A stretch of 64,000 nucleotides of DNA from Acidimicrobiia bacterium (GTDB taxonomy: Bacteria; Actinomycetota; Acidimicrobiia; Acidimicrobiales; AC-14), in assembly GCA_023264995.1 (NCBI GenBank), contig JAHFUR010000004.1, positions 62,001 to 126,000 of the forward strand, written 5' to 3'. The notes beneath the pieces are model-generated. The model saw only the letters and a program-made list of their open reading frames with translations, ran no database searches and was not told the origin of the DNA. Of the stretch, positions 15,564 to 23,019 are shown piece after piece. A program made the position numbers and the translations under genes. How positions within the stretch are numbered: the first letter of the stretch is position 1; every line of letters begins with the position of its first letter.

Positions 15564-16319
15564 ATGCAGTGCAGCATCGAATCCGACGGCCTGCGCCTCT
15601 CGGGCTACCTGGCCCGTCCCGAACCGACCGCGCTGGCATCGGTGCCGGGGCTGGTCCTCTGCCACGGCTTCCCCGCCGGCCCCGGCGGGGCGGCCACGTC
15701 CGGGCAGACCTACCCCCAGTTGGCCGAGCGCCTGGCCGCCGACACCGGGTGGGCCGTGCTGGCCTTCAACTTCCGGGGCACCGGCGCCTCGGAGGGCGAC
15801 TTTTCCCTCGGCGGGTGGCTCGACGACCTCCGGGCGGCCATCGACCACCTCCTCGCCGCCGGCGGCGTGTCCGACGTGTGGGTCGCCGGGTCCGGCACCG
15901 GCGGCTCCCTTGCCCTCTGCGAGGCGGGCGAAGACGAGCGGGTGCAGGGCGTCGCCACCTTCTCGGCGCGGTCCGACTTCGGCGACTGGGCCGCCGACCC
16001 CGAGGGCTTCCTGCTCCACGCCCAAGCCATCGGCGTCATCCGGGGTACCGATTTCCCGGCCGATCTGGCCGGCTGGGGCCGGGAGCTGCGGGAGATCCGC
16101 CCGACGGCCCTCATCGCCAAGATCCCGCCCCGGCCCATCCTCATCGTCCATGGGGCCGACGACGACATCGTGCCGGTCGACGACGCCCGGGTCCTGGCCG
16201 ACGCGGCCGGCGATGCCGTCGAACTGCGGGTCCTCTCCGAGGCCGGGCACCGCCTCCGCCACGACCCCCGGGCCATCGCCATCCTCATCGGCTGGATGGA
16301 GCGCCAGTCCGGCCACTGA
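15564..16319 (+). CDS. alpha/beta-hydrolase-fold protein, Gly at nucleophile elbow
   Basis: 251-residue alpha/beta-hydrolase-fold protein. Strand and oxyanion elements are visible (VPGLVLCHGFPAG, VLAFNFRGTGASEGDF), plus the acid loop VHGADDDIVPVDD and the C-terminal SEAGHRLRHDPRA with the His. The nucleophile elbow reads G109-S-G111-T-G, so the position usually held by Ser is Gly (codon GGC, 15894-15896). Activity as an esterase is therefore doubtful unless Ser110 substitutes. The start ATG has a good GGAGGTGA 5-8 nt upstream. It is followed by a palindromic repeat and converges with thiE. Confidence 0.75.
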   Translation: MQCSIESDGLRLSGYLARPEPTALASVPGLVLCHGFPAGPGGAATSGQTYPQLAERLAADTGWAVLAFNFRGTGASEGDFSLGGWLDDLRAAIDHLLAAGGVSDVWVAGSGTGGSLALCEAGEDERVQGVATFSARSDFGDWAADPEGFLLHAQAIGVIRGTDFPADLAGWGRELREIRPTALIAKIPPRPILIVHGADDDIVPVDDARVLADAAGDAVELRVLSEAGHRLRHDPRAIAILIGWMERQSGH

Positions 16320-16330
16320 GCCTCCTGCGG

Positions 16331-16382
16331 CGAACTGGTGACGGATCTGGGGGTCCTGGTGGACAGATCCGTCACCGGTTCG
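16331..16382. repeat. dispersed palindromic repeat, copy A
   Basis: Two 19-nt arms (16331-16349 CGAACTGGTGACGGATCTG; 16364-16382) pair with one G-T wobble around a 14-nt loop. It lies between two convergent genes, 11 bp after one stop and 7 bp before the other, so it can act as a bidirectional terminator. The same arm sequence and the same loop length recur at 40802, and the outer arm at 63460. Confidence 0.75.
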
Positions 16383-16389
16383 GGGAGGG

Positions 16390-17016
16390 TCAGGCGAGCG
16401 GGACCTCGTCGATCACCTGGCGGACGGCCCGAGCGGCGGCGGTCGGGTCGGCCGACTCGGTGAGCCAGCGGACCACGACGAACCGTCGGGCGCCGGCGTC
16501 GAGCATGGCGGGCAACGTCTCGGGGGTCACCCCGCCGGTGACGAACCAGGGCCGGGTGGCGGTGCGGGCCGCGTACCTGAGGTAGTCGAGGCCGGTACCG
16601 GGCCGGCCCGGCTTGGTGGGCGTGGCCGCCACGGGGCCCACGGACACGTAGTCCGCCGGCTCGCCGGCACTGGCGTCGAGCTCGGCCGGGGCGTGGGTCG
16701 ACAGCCCGACGATGGCGTCGGGGCCGACGATGCGGCGGGCCAGCGAGGCCGGGGCGTCGTCCTGGCCGACGTGCACGCCGGCCGCGCCGCACTCGATGGC
16801 CAGGTCGGGCCGATCGTTCAGGACGAACGGCACGCCGTGGTCGGCGCAGACCTGGGCGGCCAGCCGGGCGCGAGCCAGGAGCGGCCGGGCGTCGAGCGCC
16901 TTGTCGCGGAGCTGGACGACATCAACCCCGCCGGCGATGCAGGCGGCGAGGAACGCGGCCAGGTCGGGGCGGTCGGCGGTGCAGAGGTAGAGGCGCCGGC
17001 CGGCGAGGCCGGTCAC
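16390..17016 (-). CDS. thiE: thiamine phosphate synthase ThiE
   Basis: 208-residue TIM-barrel enzyme (EC 2.5.1.3) joining HMP-PP and the thiazole phosphate to give thiamine phosphate. Family motifs are present: VVQLRDK (pyrophosphate/thiazole pocket), VPFVLNDRPDLA, GVHVGQDD, SVGPVAATPTKPGR and WFVTGGVTPE. Cytoplasmic. Start GTG. It is 64 bp downstream of thiS on the same strand; the gap contains a hairpin and no TPP riboswitch. The thiazole-forming genes thiG and thiH lie about 40 kb away in this window, so the pathway is split. Confidence 0.92.
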   Translation of the reverse strand: MTGLAGRRLYLCTADRPDLAAFLAACIAGGVDVVQLRDKALDARPLLARARLAAQVCADHGVPFVLNDRPDLAIECGAAGVHVGQDDAPASLARRIVGPDAIVGLSTHAPAELDASAGEPADYVSVGPVAATPTKPGRPGTGLDYLRYAARTATRPWFVTGGVTPETLPAMLDAGARRFVVVRWLTESADPTAAARAVRQVIDEVPLA

Positions 17017-17061
17017 TGTGACGCCCGCCCGCTGGGAGTGCGTCTCAGTGCATGCCCTTTG

Positions 17062-17082
17062 GACCGGCCTCCCGGGCCGGTC
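17062..17082. terminator. hairpin between thiS and thiE
   Basis: GACCGGCC-TCCCG-GGCCGGTC is an 8-bp perfect stem that begins inside the thiS stop codon region and reads in the thiS-to-thiE direction. It lacks a T-tract, so it may tune thiE expression rather than end transcription. Confidence 0.4.
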
Positions 17083-17281
17083 ACCCCCCCGCCACGGCGC
17101 GCACCAGCTCGACGCGGTCGCCGTCGGCCAGCACCGTGGTGGCCAGCTCGGCTCGGGCCACCGGCTCGAGGTTGCGCTCGACGACCACCCACTTCCCGCC
17201 CAGGCCGAGGGCGACGAGCAGGTCGTCGACCGTGGCCCCGTCGGGCAGCTCGACGGGGTCGCCGTTGGCGACGACCGTCAC
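17081..17281 (-). CDS. thiS: sulfur carrier protein ThiS
   Basis: 66-residue ubiquitin-fold protein ending in Gly-Gly (AVAGG), the terminus that is adenylated and thiocarboxylated to donate sulfur to the thiazole synthase ThiG. Typical features are TVVANGDPVELPDGATVDDLLVALG at the start and ERNLEPVARAEL in the middle. Start GTG, 4 bp after the stop of the HhH-GPD gene, suggesting co-transcription with it and with thiE downstream. The length is that of the family. Confidence 0.92.
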   Translation of the reverse strand: MTVVANGDPVELPDGATVDDLLVALGLGGKWVVVERNLEPVARAELATTVLADGDRVELVRAVAGG

Positions 17282-17285
17282 TGGT

Positions 17286-17867
17286 TCACTTCACCTGCGC
17301 GGCCTTGGCCGCCGCCTTCATGGACTGCTTGTGTTGGCGCACGGCCGCCAGCGCCTCGGGACCGTCGATGTCGGCCACGGAGAAATGGCCCGGCGCCCCG
17401 TAGGCGCCGGCGACGTCCTCCCACCCCGGCGGCCTGACCCCGACCCGCTTGGCCAGCAGCGCGGTGAAGATACGGGCCTTCTGCTCACCGAACCCCGGCA
17501 GCGCCTTGAGGTTGGCGAACAGCTCCTGCCCGGTCGCCGCCGAGGTCCACACCGACGCGGCGTCGCCGCCGTAGCGCTCGACCAGCATCCGGCACATGTC
17601 CTGGGTGCGACCGGCCATCGACCCGGGGTAGCGGTGCAGCGCCGGCGGGCCCTTGAACAGGGCCACCAGTTCGTCGGCGTCGAGCGATGCGATCCCCGCC
17701 GCGTCCAGCCGCCCACCCATCCGTTCCTTCAGGTCGTACGGCCCGCGGAACGCCTTCTCCATGGGCACCTGCTGGTCGAGCAGCATGCCGATCAGCAGGG
17801 CCAGCGGGTCGGCGTTGAGCAGCGAGTCGGCAGCGGCGTCGCCGGTGACGGTCAGGGTCCCCTTCAT
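17286..17867 (-). CDS. HhH-GPD family base-excision repair-like protein
   Basis: 193-residue helical protein of the HhH-GPD superfamily (endonuclease III/DNA glycosylase fold), in the short actinobacterial subgroup with MLLDQQVPMEKAFRGPY near the start and a helix-hairpin-helix segment LKALPGFGEQKARIFTALLAKR. Unlike true endonuclease III it has no C-terminal 4Fe-4S Cys cluster. DNA glycosylase activity is inferred from the fold only. The ATG at 17865-17867 (MKGTLTVTGD) starts at the domain edge; the frame is open further upstream without similarity. It is 4 bp upstream of thiS, an association probably due to operon packing. Confidence 0.8.
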   Translation of the reverse strand: MKGTLTVTGDAAADSLLNADPLALLIGMLLDQQVPMEKAFRGPYDLKERMGGRLDAAGIASLDADELVALFKGPPALHRYPGSMAGRTQDMCRMLVERYGGDAASVWTSAATGQELFANLKALPGFGEQKARIFTALLAKRVGVRPPGWEDVAGAYGAPGHFSVADIDGPEALAAVRQHKQSMKAAAKAAQVK

Positions 17868-17991
17868 GCCGGGAAGCCTAGAGGCCCGGCCGACGAACCC
17901 GGGCTGAGGCGCGTCGGCCAGCGCCGGCCGCCCGCAACCGCAGGTTCGGGGTCGCGGCGTGCTCCCGTCGGCAGGGTCGCCGGCGGGCTGG

Positions 17992-18141
17992 CTAGCGCAG
18001 GCTGTGGTGCTTGTCCGTGCGAACGTTGAGCCAGCGCGTCGCCGCCCCGGCAAGGACGATCAGCGCTATGACCAGGCACACCCGAGCCACGGACTCGATC
18101 GTGCCGAAGAGCAGGTTGATCTCGTCGTACAGCGTGTGAAT
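17992..18141 (-). CDS. 49-residue membrane protein with apparent ATT start
   Basis: The frame reads (M)HTLYDEINLLFGTIESVARVCLVIALIVLAGAATRWLNVR...HHSLR and stops at TAG (17992-17994). One membrane helix (about residues 18-36) is followed by a basic cytoplasmic tail. No ATG, GTG or TTG exists in frame between the upstream in-frame stop and the helix, but a perfect GGAGGTGATCC (18142-18154 region) sits 7 nt before ATT (18139-18141). ATT initiation is known for infC. It is 36 bp downstream of a secreted-protein gene and is the last gene of that group. Confidence 0.5.
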   Translation of the reverse strand: MHTLYDEINLLFGTIESVARVCLVIALIVLAGAATRWLNVRTDKHHSLR

Positions 18142-18177
18142 GGGATCACCTCCGTTTACGCCGTCGCCAAGACCGAT

Positions 18178-18621
18178 CTACTTGGCCTTGACGGCATCTG
18201 CGGTCTTCTTTTCCTCATCGGCAAGCTCGGCCTTGGCCTTGACGTCGCCGTTATTGGCTCGGGCGACCTTCTCCTCGTGCCGGGCCTGGGCCTGCAACTG
18301 GTCGGGTGGGATCTGGTCTGGGGTGAACTGGGCGAGCGAACCGTCGGGGTTCCGAGCCAGCATCGGCTTGCCGTCGGGGTCACGCAGGACGTTGCCGGTC
18401 TGGGGGTCGCGCAGGACCAGGGCGATCCCGGGAGCTCCCGGCCGGAGCGGTCCCGAGATCTGGTCCGGGTCGGCGGGCGGCCCGTTCAGCTGACCGCGGA
18501 TCTGGTCGATCGCCAGTTTCGGCGGCTTCGACGGCTTGTCGGCGAAGCCGGGCGTGGTGATGCCGATGACGACGGCCCCGACCACCGTGACCAACACTGC
18601 CCCAAGGGTGCGCTTCTCCAC
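18178..18621 (-). CDS. secreted protein of unknown function
   Basis: 147 residues. A signal peptide (MEKRTLGAVLVTVVGAVVIGITTPGFA, start GTG at 18619-18621 with GAGAGGGG upstream) is followed by a Pro/Lys-rich mature protein without Cys: KPPKLAIDQIRGQLNGPPADPDQI, an ALVLRDPQTGNVLRDPDGKPML segment, and a charged helical tail (HEEKVARANNGDVKAKAELADEEKKTADAVKAK). No family is recognised. It is 11 bp downstream of another secreted-protein gene, and its ribosome-binding site overlaps that gene's end, so both are likely made together. Confidence 0.65.
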   Translation of the reverse strand: MEKRTLGAVLVTVVGAVVIGITTPGFADKPSKPPKLAIDQIRGQLNGPPADPDQISGPLRPGAPGIALVLRDPQTGNVLRDPDGKPMLARNPDGSLAQFTPDQIPPDQLQAQARHEEKVARANNGDVKAKAELADEEKKTADAVKAK

Positions 18622-18632
18622 CGTTGCCCCTC

Positions 18633-19292
18633 TCACCGGTACGAGTACAGCCAGTTGGACACGACGCCGACCTGGGTGCTGCCGCCAACCCGAGAGTTGC
18701 CGGCCCACACGCTGTGCCACCCGAAGAACCAGGAGTCGACCTGGCCGGCCGGGCTCTGGTCCTGGCAGGGAAGGCTCGGCCATGCGTACGCGGTCTGGAC
18801 GTCGTGGTCCATGCCCGGCCCGTTGGCGACCCACGGGCCGAAGTTGCACCAGACCCACGTGTTCGCCCAGCCCAGCCAGTGGCCCAGGCTCTGCTGGATT
18901 TGCAGCTCGGGCCCGTACAGCGCTCGTGACGGGTCGCCGCAGGGGTACTCGCCCTCGCTGGAGGTCTGCCGGGCATCACGCGGTCCACCGCCGCCGGAGG
19001 GCCCGTACCGCGTCCCGTCGGTCGAGGCATAGGTGTAGAGGAACGGCTTCTGGGACGGCGAGGTGGCGATGGCCCAGTTCATCCAGAGGCAGTCGTTGGT
19101 GGTCCCGTCGCCGACGACATGGCCCCAGTAGTTGTTCATGGTGCTGCTGATGGACTGCCCCTCGCCGTTGGCGAACGCCGTCCCGCCGGCCACACCGGCG
19201 AACAGCGCAAGGGTGAGAAGGGCTTTCATTGCCCGATGACGCTTCGTTCGACCGCCGCGCCCCTGGACGCGCCCCACCACGGACCTTGACAT
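18633..19292 (-). CDS. secreted Trp-rich protein of unknown function
   Basis: 219 residues from ATG 19290-19292 (GGGGGAG just upstream); a shorter start at 19229 (MKALLTLALF) would still leave a full signal peptide (KALLTLALFAGVAGGTAFA). The mature protein is rich in Trp and aromatic residues (NNYWGHVVGDG, DCLWMNWAIA, WLGWANTWVWCNFGPWVANG, VDSWFFGWHSVW). It has four Cys that could make two disulfides. The terminal strand-rich part (GGSTQVGVVSNWLYSYR) suggests an extracellular beta fold. I do not recognise the family. It heads a three-gene group with another secreted protein and a tiny membrane protein. Confidence 0.65.
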   Translation of the reverse strand: MSRSVVGRVQGRGGRTKRHRAMKALLTLALFAGVAGGTAFANGEGQSISSTMNNYWGHVVGDGTTNDCLWMNWAIATSPSQKPFLYTYASTDGTRYGPSGGGGPRDARQTSSEGEYPCGDPSRALYGPELQIQQSLGHWLGWANTWVWCNFGPWVANGPGMDHDVQTAYAWPSLPCQDQSPAGQVDSWFFGWHSVWAGNSRVGGSTQVGVVSNWLYSYR

Positions 19293-19589
19293 CGTCTCCC
19301 CCAGATTGACGGATTACCGCACGTTTCCCGTCCCGCCGCCGCGGAGCCCATATTCGATCCCCACCGCCATGTGGACACCGGGATTTTGCCCATGATGCGC
19401 CTCGGGCGTCAAGCCTTTCCCGGAGGAACAATCGGACCGGTCGCCGCCCGGCGGGGGCCGGAGGGGCTCTACACCGTGGCGCGAGCGGCCCAGGTACGGC
19501 TGCGTACCCACCCGCCGGCGGTCGTTGGACTCGATTGCCGGTGAGTGATGGAATGCGGTCGCTTGTCCGTACCACAGGGGGGAACTTTC
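19293..19589. other. divergent intergenic region
   Basis: 297 bp between the divergent secreted-protein operon and the BNR-repeat gene. I see no coding frame in it. It contains GC-rich tracts and one clear dyad (19493-19508); promoters for both directions should lie here but no hexamers stand out. Confidence 0.5.
19493..19508. promoter_or_regulatory. candidate operator dyad GGTACG-N4-CGTACC
   Basis: Perfect 6-bp inverted repeat with a 4-bp spacer, about 82 bp upstream of the BNR-repeat gene start. The size and symmetry suit a dimeric regulator; no regulator gene is adjacent. Confidence 0.25.
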
Positions 19590-21326
19590 ATGGGCCGACG
19601 TGTGCTTCTGGCTGTCTTCGGGTGCCTGATGGCGGCCACGTTCGTGACGCCGGCGGTCGCCCAGGAGACGCCAGGGCCGATCGTGACGCCGAATATCCAG
19701 GTCACACGCGACATCACGCCGGGGCGCGTGCATACCGAGCCACAGATGCTCGTGTACCCGTTGAACCCCAACATCCTGGTCATCGCCGAAGTCGAGCTCA
19801 ACACCGCCTCCTGCCAGATCTATGTGAGCCGCGACACCGGCCGGACCTGGGCCAAGTCGCCGGCCAACGTCCTGCCTCCCGGCTACAAGGCGTGCACCCG
19901 GCCCAACTTCGGCAGCTTCTATGCGGCCAAGTTCGGCGTCGACGGCACGCTGTACGTGGCCGGCACCGCCGGCCAGGCCGCCTCGTCATCGGGCCCGAAC
20001 GACCCCTTCGTGGCCCGGAGCAAGGACCTCGGCAAGACGTGGGAGTACACGATCATCAAGAAGTCGGAGGAGCGCGACTTCGCCAAGCCCGACGGGACGA
20101 CGGCCCGGGACTTTGAGCGCTTTGGCTACATCCGCCTGGCCGTCCACCCCACCGACCCCAGCCGGGTCTACGTCGGGTTCCGCCGGCAGGGCGCGTTCCT
20201 GCCGGTCGCCCAGGTCTCCGAGCGCACCGTGGTAGCCGTGTCCACCGACGGGGGCGCCACGTTCGGGCCGCTCACCGACGTGATGGAGAGCAGCTTCCCC
20301 CTCACCGAGGTGAAGGGGTCCGACCAGCCGGGGCTGGCCGTGGCCAAGGACGGCACGATCTACGCCTTCACCAAGGAGCGCCCGCCGCTCTCCACCGCTC
20401 CCGGCGTCACCCAGGCCGCCCTGCCGCTGCCGACCGGCCCGGGCAACATCTGCCGGGCCGCCTCGCAGAGCCCCGGGGCCCAGCCGTGGGTCCCGACGCC
20501 CGTCCCGAACCCGGTCCCGACCGCGGGCCAGCCCGGCGCCGGCGCCCGCCTGCTGATGTCCAAGAGCACCGATGACGGCAAGACCTGGAAGGCCAAGGTC
20601 GCCGACAGCAGCGGGGTGGTGTGCGGGGCGTGCCTGACCACGCCCGAGGCCGCGGTCGACGCCAAGACGGGTGACGTGTACGTGGTCTGGGAGCAGAGCG
20701 ACACCGGACCGCCCAACCCGCGTGACGACCGCAACATCTGGTTCATGAAGTCCACCGACGGCGGCAACACCTTCAGCAAACGGGTCCAACTGAACGATGA
20801 CATCGACCCGAAGCGCGTCCCGAACTACGACCAGATGTTCCCGGGGATCAGCATCGCCCCGAACGGGCGGGTGGACATCGCCTGGTGGGACTTCCGTACC
20901 GACGCCCTCTACAACCCCAATGGCAACGGGAACACCACCCGGCGCGACGAGACCTGCTTCGACATCTTCTACACGTCGTCCACCGACCACGGCGCCACCT
21001 GGGCCAAGAACAGCCGGATCAGCGACCGGAGCATGAACCAGAACGAGGGGTTCACCATGAACCTCTCCGAGGACCTCCGGGGCCCGGTCGGCGTGGCGTC
21101 CACCGACGACCAGGCCTATGTGGCCTGGTCCGACTCCCGCAATGGCACCTTCGACCTGCCCACCGATGACTCGTACTTCGCCACGGTGGTCCACAACGAC
21201 AAGGCCACCAAGGTGCACAAGGAGTCGGCGGTCAAGGGTTCGTCGGTGCTGCTCGGGCTGGCCATCGGCCTGGTGGTCGCCGGCCTGGCCGTGGCCACCG
21301 TCGCCGGCAACAGCAAGCGCACCTGA
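19590..21326 (+). CDS. secreted BNR/Asp-box repeat (sialidase-like) protein, C-terminally membrane-anchored
   Basis: 578 residues. A signal peptide (MGRRVLLAVFGCLMAATFVTPAVAQ) precedes a large beta-propeller with at least six Asp-box motifs: SRDTGRTW, SKDLGKTW, STDGGATF, STDDGKTW, STDGGNTF and STDHGATW. A C-terminal helix (SVLLGLAIGLVVAGLAVATVAG) then a short basic tail anchor it. Asp-box propellers occur in sialidases and in non-catalytic binding proteins; I cannot see the complete sialidase Arg triad, so hydrolase activity is not claimed. The ATG at 19590 has AGGGGGG 8 nt upstream; the frame's earlier ATG lacks a signal peptide context. Confidence 0.75.
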   Translation: MGRRVLLAVFGCLMAATFVTPAVAQETPGPIVTPNIQVTRDITPGRVHTEPQMLVYPLNPNILVIAEVELNTASCQIYVSRDTGRTWAKSPANVLPPGYKACTRPNFGSFYAAKFGVDGTLYVAGTAGQAASSSGPNDPFVARSKDLGKTWEYTIIKKSEERDFAKPDGTTARDFERFGYIRLAVHPTDPSRVYVGFRRQGAFLPVAQVSERTVVAVSTDGGATFGPLTDVMESSFPLTEVKGSDQPGLAVAKDGTIYAFTKERPPLSTAPGVTQAALPLPTGPGNICRAASQSPGAQPWVPTPVPNPVPTAGQPGAGARLLMSKSTDDGKTWKAKVADSSGVVCGACLTTPEAAVDAKTGDVYVVWEQSDTGPPNPRDDRNIWFMKSTDGGNTFSKRVQLNDDIDPKRVPNYDQMFPGISIAPNGRVDIAWWDFRTDALYNPNGNGNTTRRDETCFDIFYTSSTDHGATWAKNSRISDRSMNQNEGFTMNLSEDLRGPVGVASTDDQAYVAWSDSRNGTFDLPTDDSYFATVVHNDKATKVHKESAVKGSSVLLGLAIGLVVAGLAVATVAGNSKRT

Positions 21327-21334
21327 GGCAGGGC

Positions 21335-21359
21335 CCCGGGGCGGTGGCCTACCCCCGGG
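21335..21359. terminator. hairpin between convergent genes
   Basis: CCCGGGG (21335-21341) and CCCCGGG (21353-21359) form a 7-bp stem around an 11-nt loop that contains the stop codon of the opposing gene. Small and without a T-tract. Confidence 0.3.
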
Positions 21360-22194
21360 TGACCACGGTCAGGCTGAGCCCTTCGGCGGCCGCCATCACC
21401 TCGGTGGTGGCGCCGCCGGCCTGGGCCCGGGCCTCGACCACGAGGGCGTCGAGGTCGTCGTCGGTCCGCCACGGGTCGTGGTGGTAGAGGCAGAGGGTGC
21501 GGGCCCCAGCCTCGCGGGCCACACGAACCGCGTAGTCGACGGTGCAGTGGCCCCAGTTGGGCTTGGCTGCGTACTCCGCCCGCGTGTACTGGGCCTCATG
21601 GACGAGGAGGTCCACGCCGGCGCACAGCTCGAGCACGCCGGCGTCGATGCTGTCGAGACCGGGCGGCGCCTGGTGGTCGCTGATGTAGGCCAGCGTGCCG
21701 CCGCCCCATTCGACCCGGTAGCCCACGGTCGGGCCGACGTGGGGCACGGGCCGGACGGAGACCTTCGCCGACCCGATCTCCAGCTCGTCGTGCCAGACGT
21801 CGTGGAAGCGGATGTCGCCGAGGATCTCGTTGAGCGGGAGCGGGAAGTAGGGCGGCTCGACGAGGCCGGCGAAGCCGTCGCGGAGCGTGCCCGCCTCCTG
21901 GCGCGGCCCGTAGATGTCGAGCTGGGTGCCGGCCTGGTGCACCGGGGCGAAGAACGGCAGGCCCAGGACGTGGTCAAGGTGGAGGTGGGTGACCAGGGCG
22001 ACGGCGCGGAACGGCTCGCCCGTCGGTCGGCCACGGCTGTCGTCGAACTGCGGGACACCGGTGCCCAGGTCGAGAAGGAGCGGCGGCTCACCGCTGACCT
22101 CCACCGACACTGACGCCGTGTTCCCCCCGTAGCGCCGGTTGAGCGGCGACGAGCAGGGGAACGAACCGCGGACCCCATGGAAGGTGACCTGCAT
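21349..22194 (-). CDS. MBL-fold phosphodiesterase-like hydrolase
   Basis: 281-residue metallo-beta-lactamase-fold protein of the group beginning VTFHGVRGSFP...RYGGNTASVSV, which includes cyclic-phosphate/cyclic-nucleotide phosphodiesterase relatives. Metal ligands are clear: THLHLDH (His70, His72, Asp74, His75), PHVGPTVGYR, SDHQAPP (Asp), NWGHCT and a final HHDP. Predicted to be cytoplasmic. It lies 139 bp downstream of the PycTM-like gene and the nucleotide cyclase on the same strand; a phosphodiesterase there could remove the cyclic nucleotide signal (inference). The substrate is unproven. Confidence 0.8.
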   Translation of the reverse strand: MQVTFHGVRGSFPCSSPLNRRYGGNTASVSVEVSGEPPLLLDLGTGVPQFDDSRGRPTGEPFRAVALVTHLHLDHVLGLPFFAPVHQAGTQLDIYGPRQEAGTLRDGFAGLVEPPYFPLPLNEILGDIRFHDVWHDELEIGSAKVSVRPVPHVGPTVGYRVEWGGGTLAYISDHQAPPGLDSIDAGVLELCAGVDLLVHEAQYTRAEYAAKPNWGHCTVDYAVRVAREAGARTLCLYHHDPWRTDDDLDALVVEARAQAGGATTEVMAAAEGLSLTVVTRG

Positions 22195-22333
22195 CAGCGC
22201 GAGCCCGCACCCGGGCGAGCGGGTCCCCTCCGAGCTCCAGCCACGCGCACTCGACCCATCTTGCCGTCCTCGTCCCGACGTGCCTGGCCGTCCCCCGGCT
22301 CTGGGAGCCTACGGGAAACGCCTGCCGCTCGGC

Positions 22334-22948
22334 TCAGGACAGGACGACTTCGAGGGCCATGGCCAACCCGAACAGGACGGCGCTCCACCCGAAGGCCTGG
22401 ATGGCCCGGCGGATCCGGCGGTACTTGTTCAGGACGATGGTGCTGATGTCGAACACGCGGTCGGCCAACCGGTCGAGGTTGTCGGCATGGGTGGCCACGT
22501 TCACCAGGGCCGCCCCCAGGTTCGCCCGGATCACCGACCGGTCCTTGGTGTCGAACCCGAACTGGGCCGCGTGCCCGAAATAGGCCAGCTTGTCCCGGGC
22601 CCCGTCGTTGTGGAACCGGGGCAGGAGCGACATGGCGAGCCAGTAGATGCCCGCGGCGGCCGCGGCCAGGCTCATCCACAGCACCGCTTCTGCCACGCCG
22701 GAGTTGAGGCGGTTCGGGGACCAGCTCCCGCTCTCGGCCCCTGATATCACCGCTCCGAGCGCGATGACGGCCGCGCTCAGCAGCCAGACCGCCTTGGCCT
22801 CGGCCTGGGCCAGCTCCTGGCGCGCCTCCTGCACCAGGCTTTCGGCCAGACGGGTGACGGCCTCGAGGTCAGGCCCGAGGCTCCGGTCCGGTTCTTCCTG
22901 GCGCCCCTGCCCGATCGGCTCCGACGGCGCACCCACAAAGGCGTCCAT
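22334..22948 (-). CDS. PycTM/DUF5706-like membrane effector
   Basis: 204 residues. A charged N-terminal helix (LEAVTRLAESLVQEARQELAQAEAKA) precedes TM1 (about 53-70), TM2 (88-109), a cytoplasmic stretch with ANLGAALVNVATHADNLDRLADRVFDISTIVLNKYRRIRRAI, and TM3 (184-203). This topology and the helix ending KYRxIRRAI before the last TM match the Pycsar effector PycTM family (DUF5706), which is thought to impair the membrane when bound by cyclic pyrimidine nucleotides. It follows the class III cyclase gene by 71 bp, the order seen in Pycsar loci. The family assignment is from pattern recall and should be verified by HMM. Confidence 0.6.
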   Translation of the reverse strand: MDAFVGAPSEPIGQGRQEEPDRSLGPDLEAVTRLAESLVQEARQELAQAEAKAVWLLSAAVIALGAVISGAESGSWSPNRLNSGVAEAVLWMSLAAAAAGIYWLAMSLLPRFHNDGARDKLAYFGHAAQFGFDTKDRSVIRANLGAALVNVATHADNLDRLADRVFDISTIVLNKYRRIRRAIQAFGWSAVLFGLAMALEVVLS

Positions 22949-23019
22949 GGCGGGTCAGCTCCCTCTGCTCCCTACCTCTCGCCCGAGGCTACATCTGCTC
23001 GGTCAGGCCAGGGTGCCCA

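Noticed and set aside
17017..17085. Possible TPP riboswitch before thiE (CCCTTTGGACC and CTGAGA-like pieces)
   Set aside because: The pieces are on opposite strands and in the wrong order; no THI-box core is formed.
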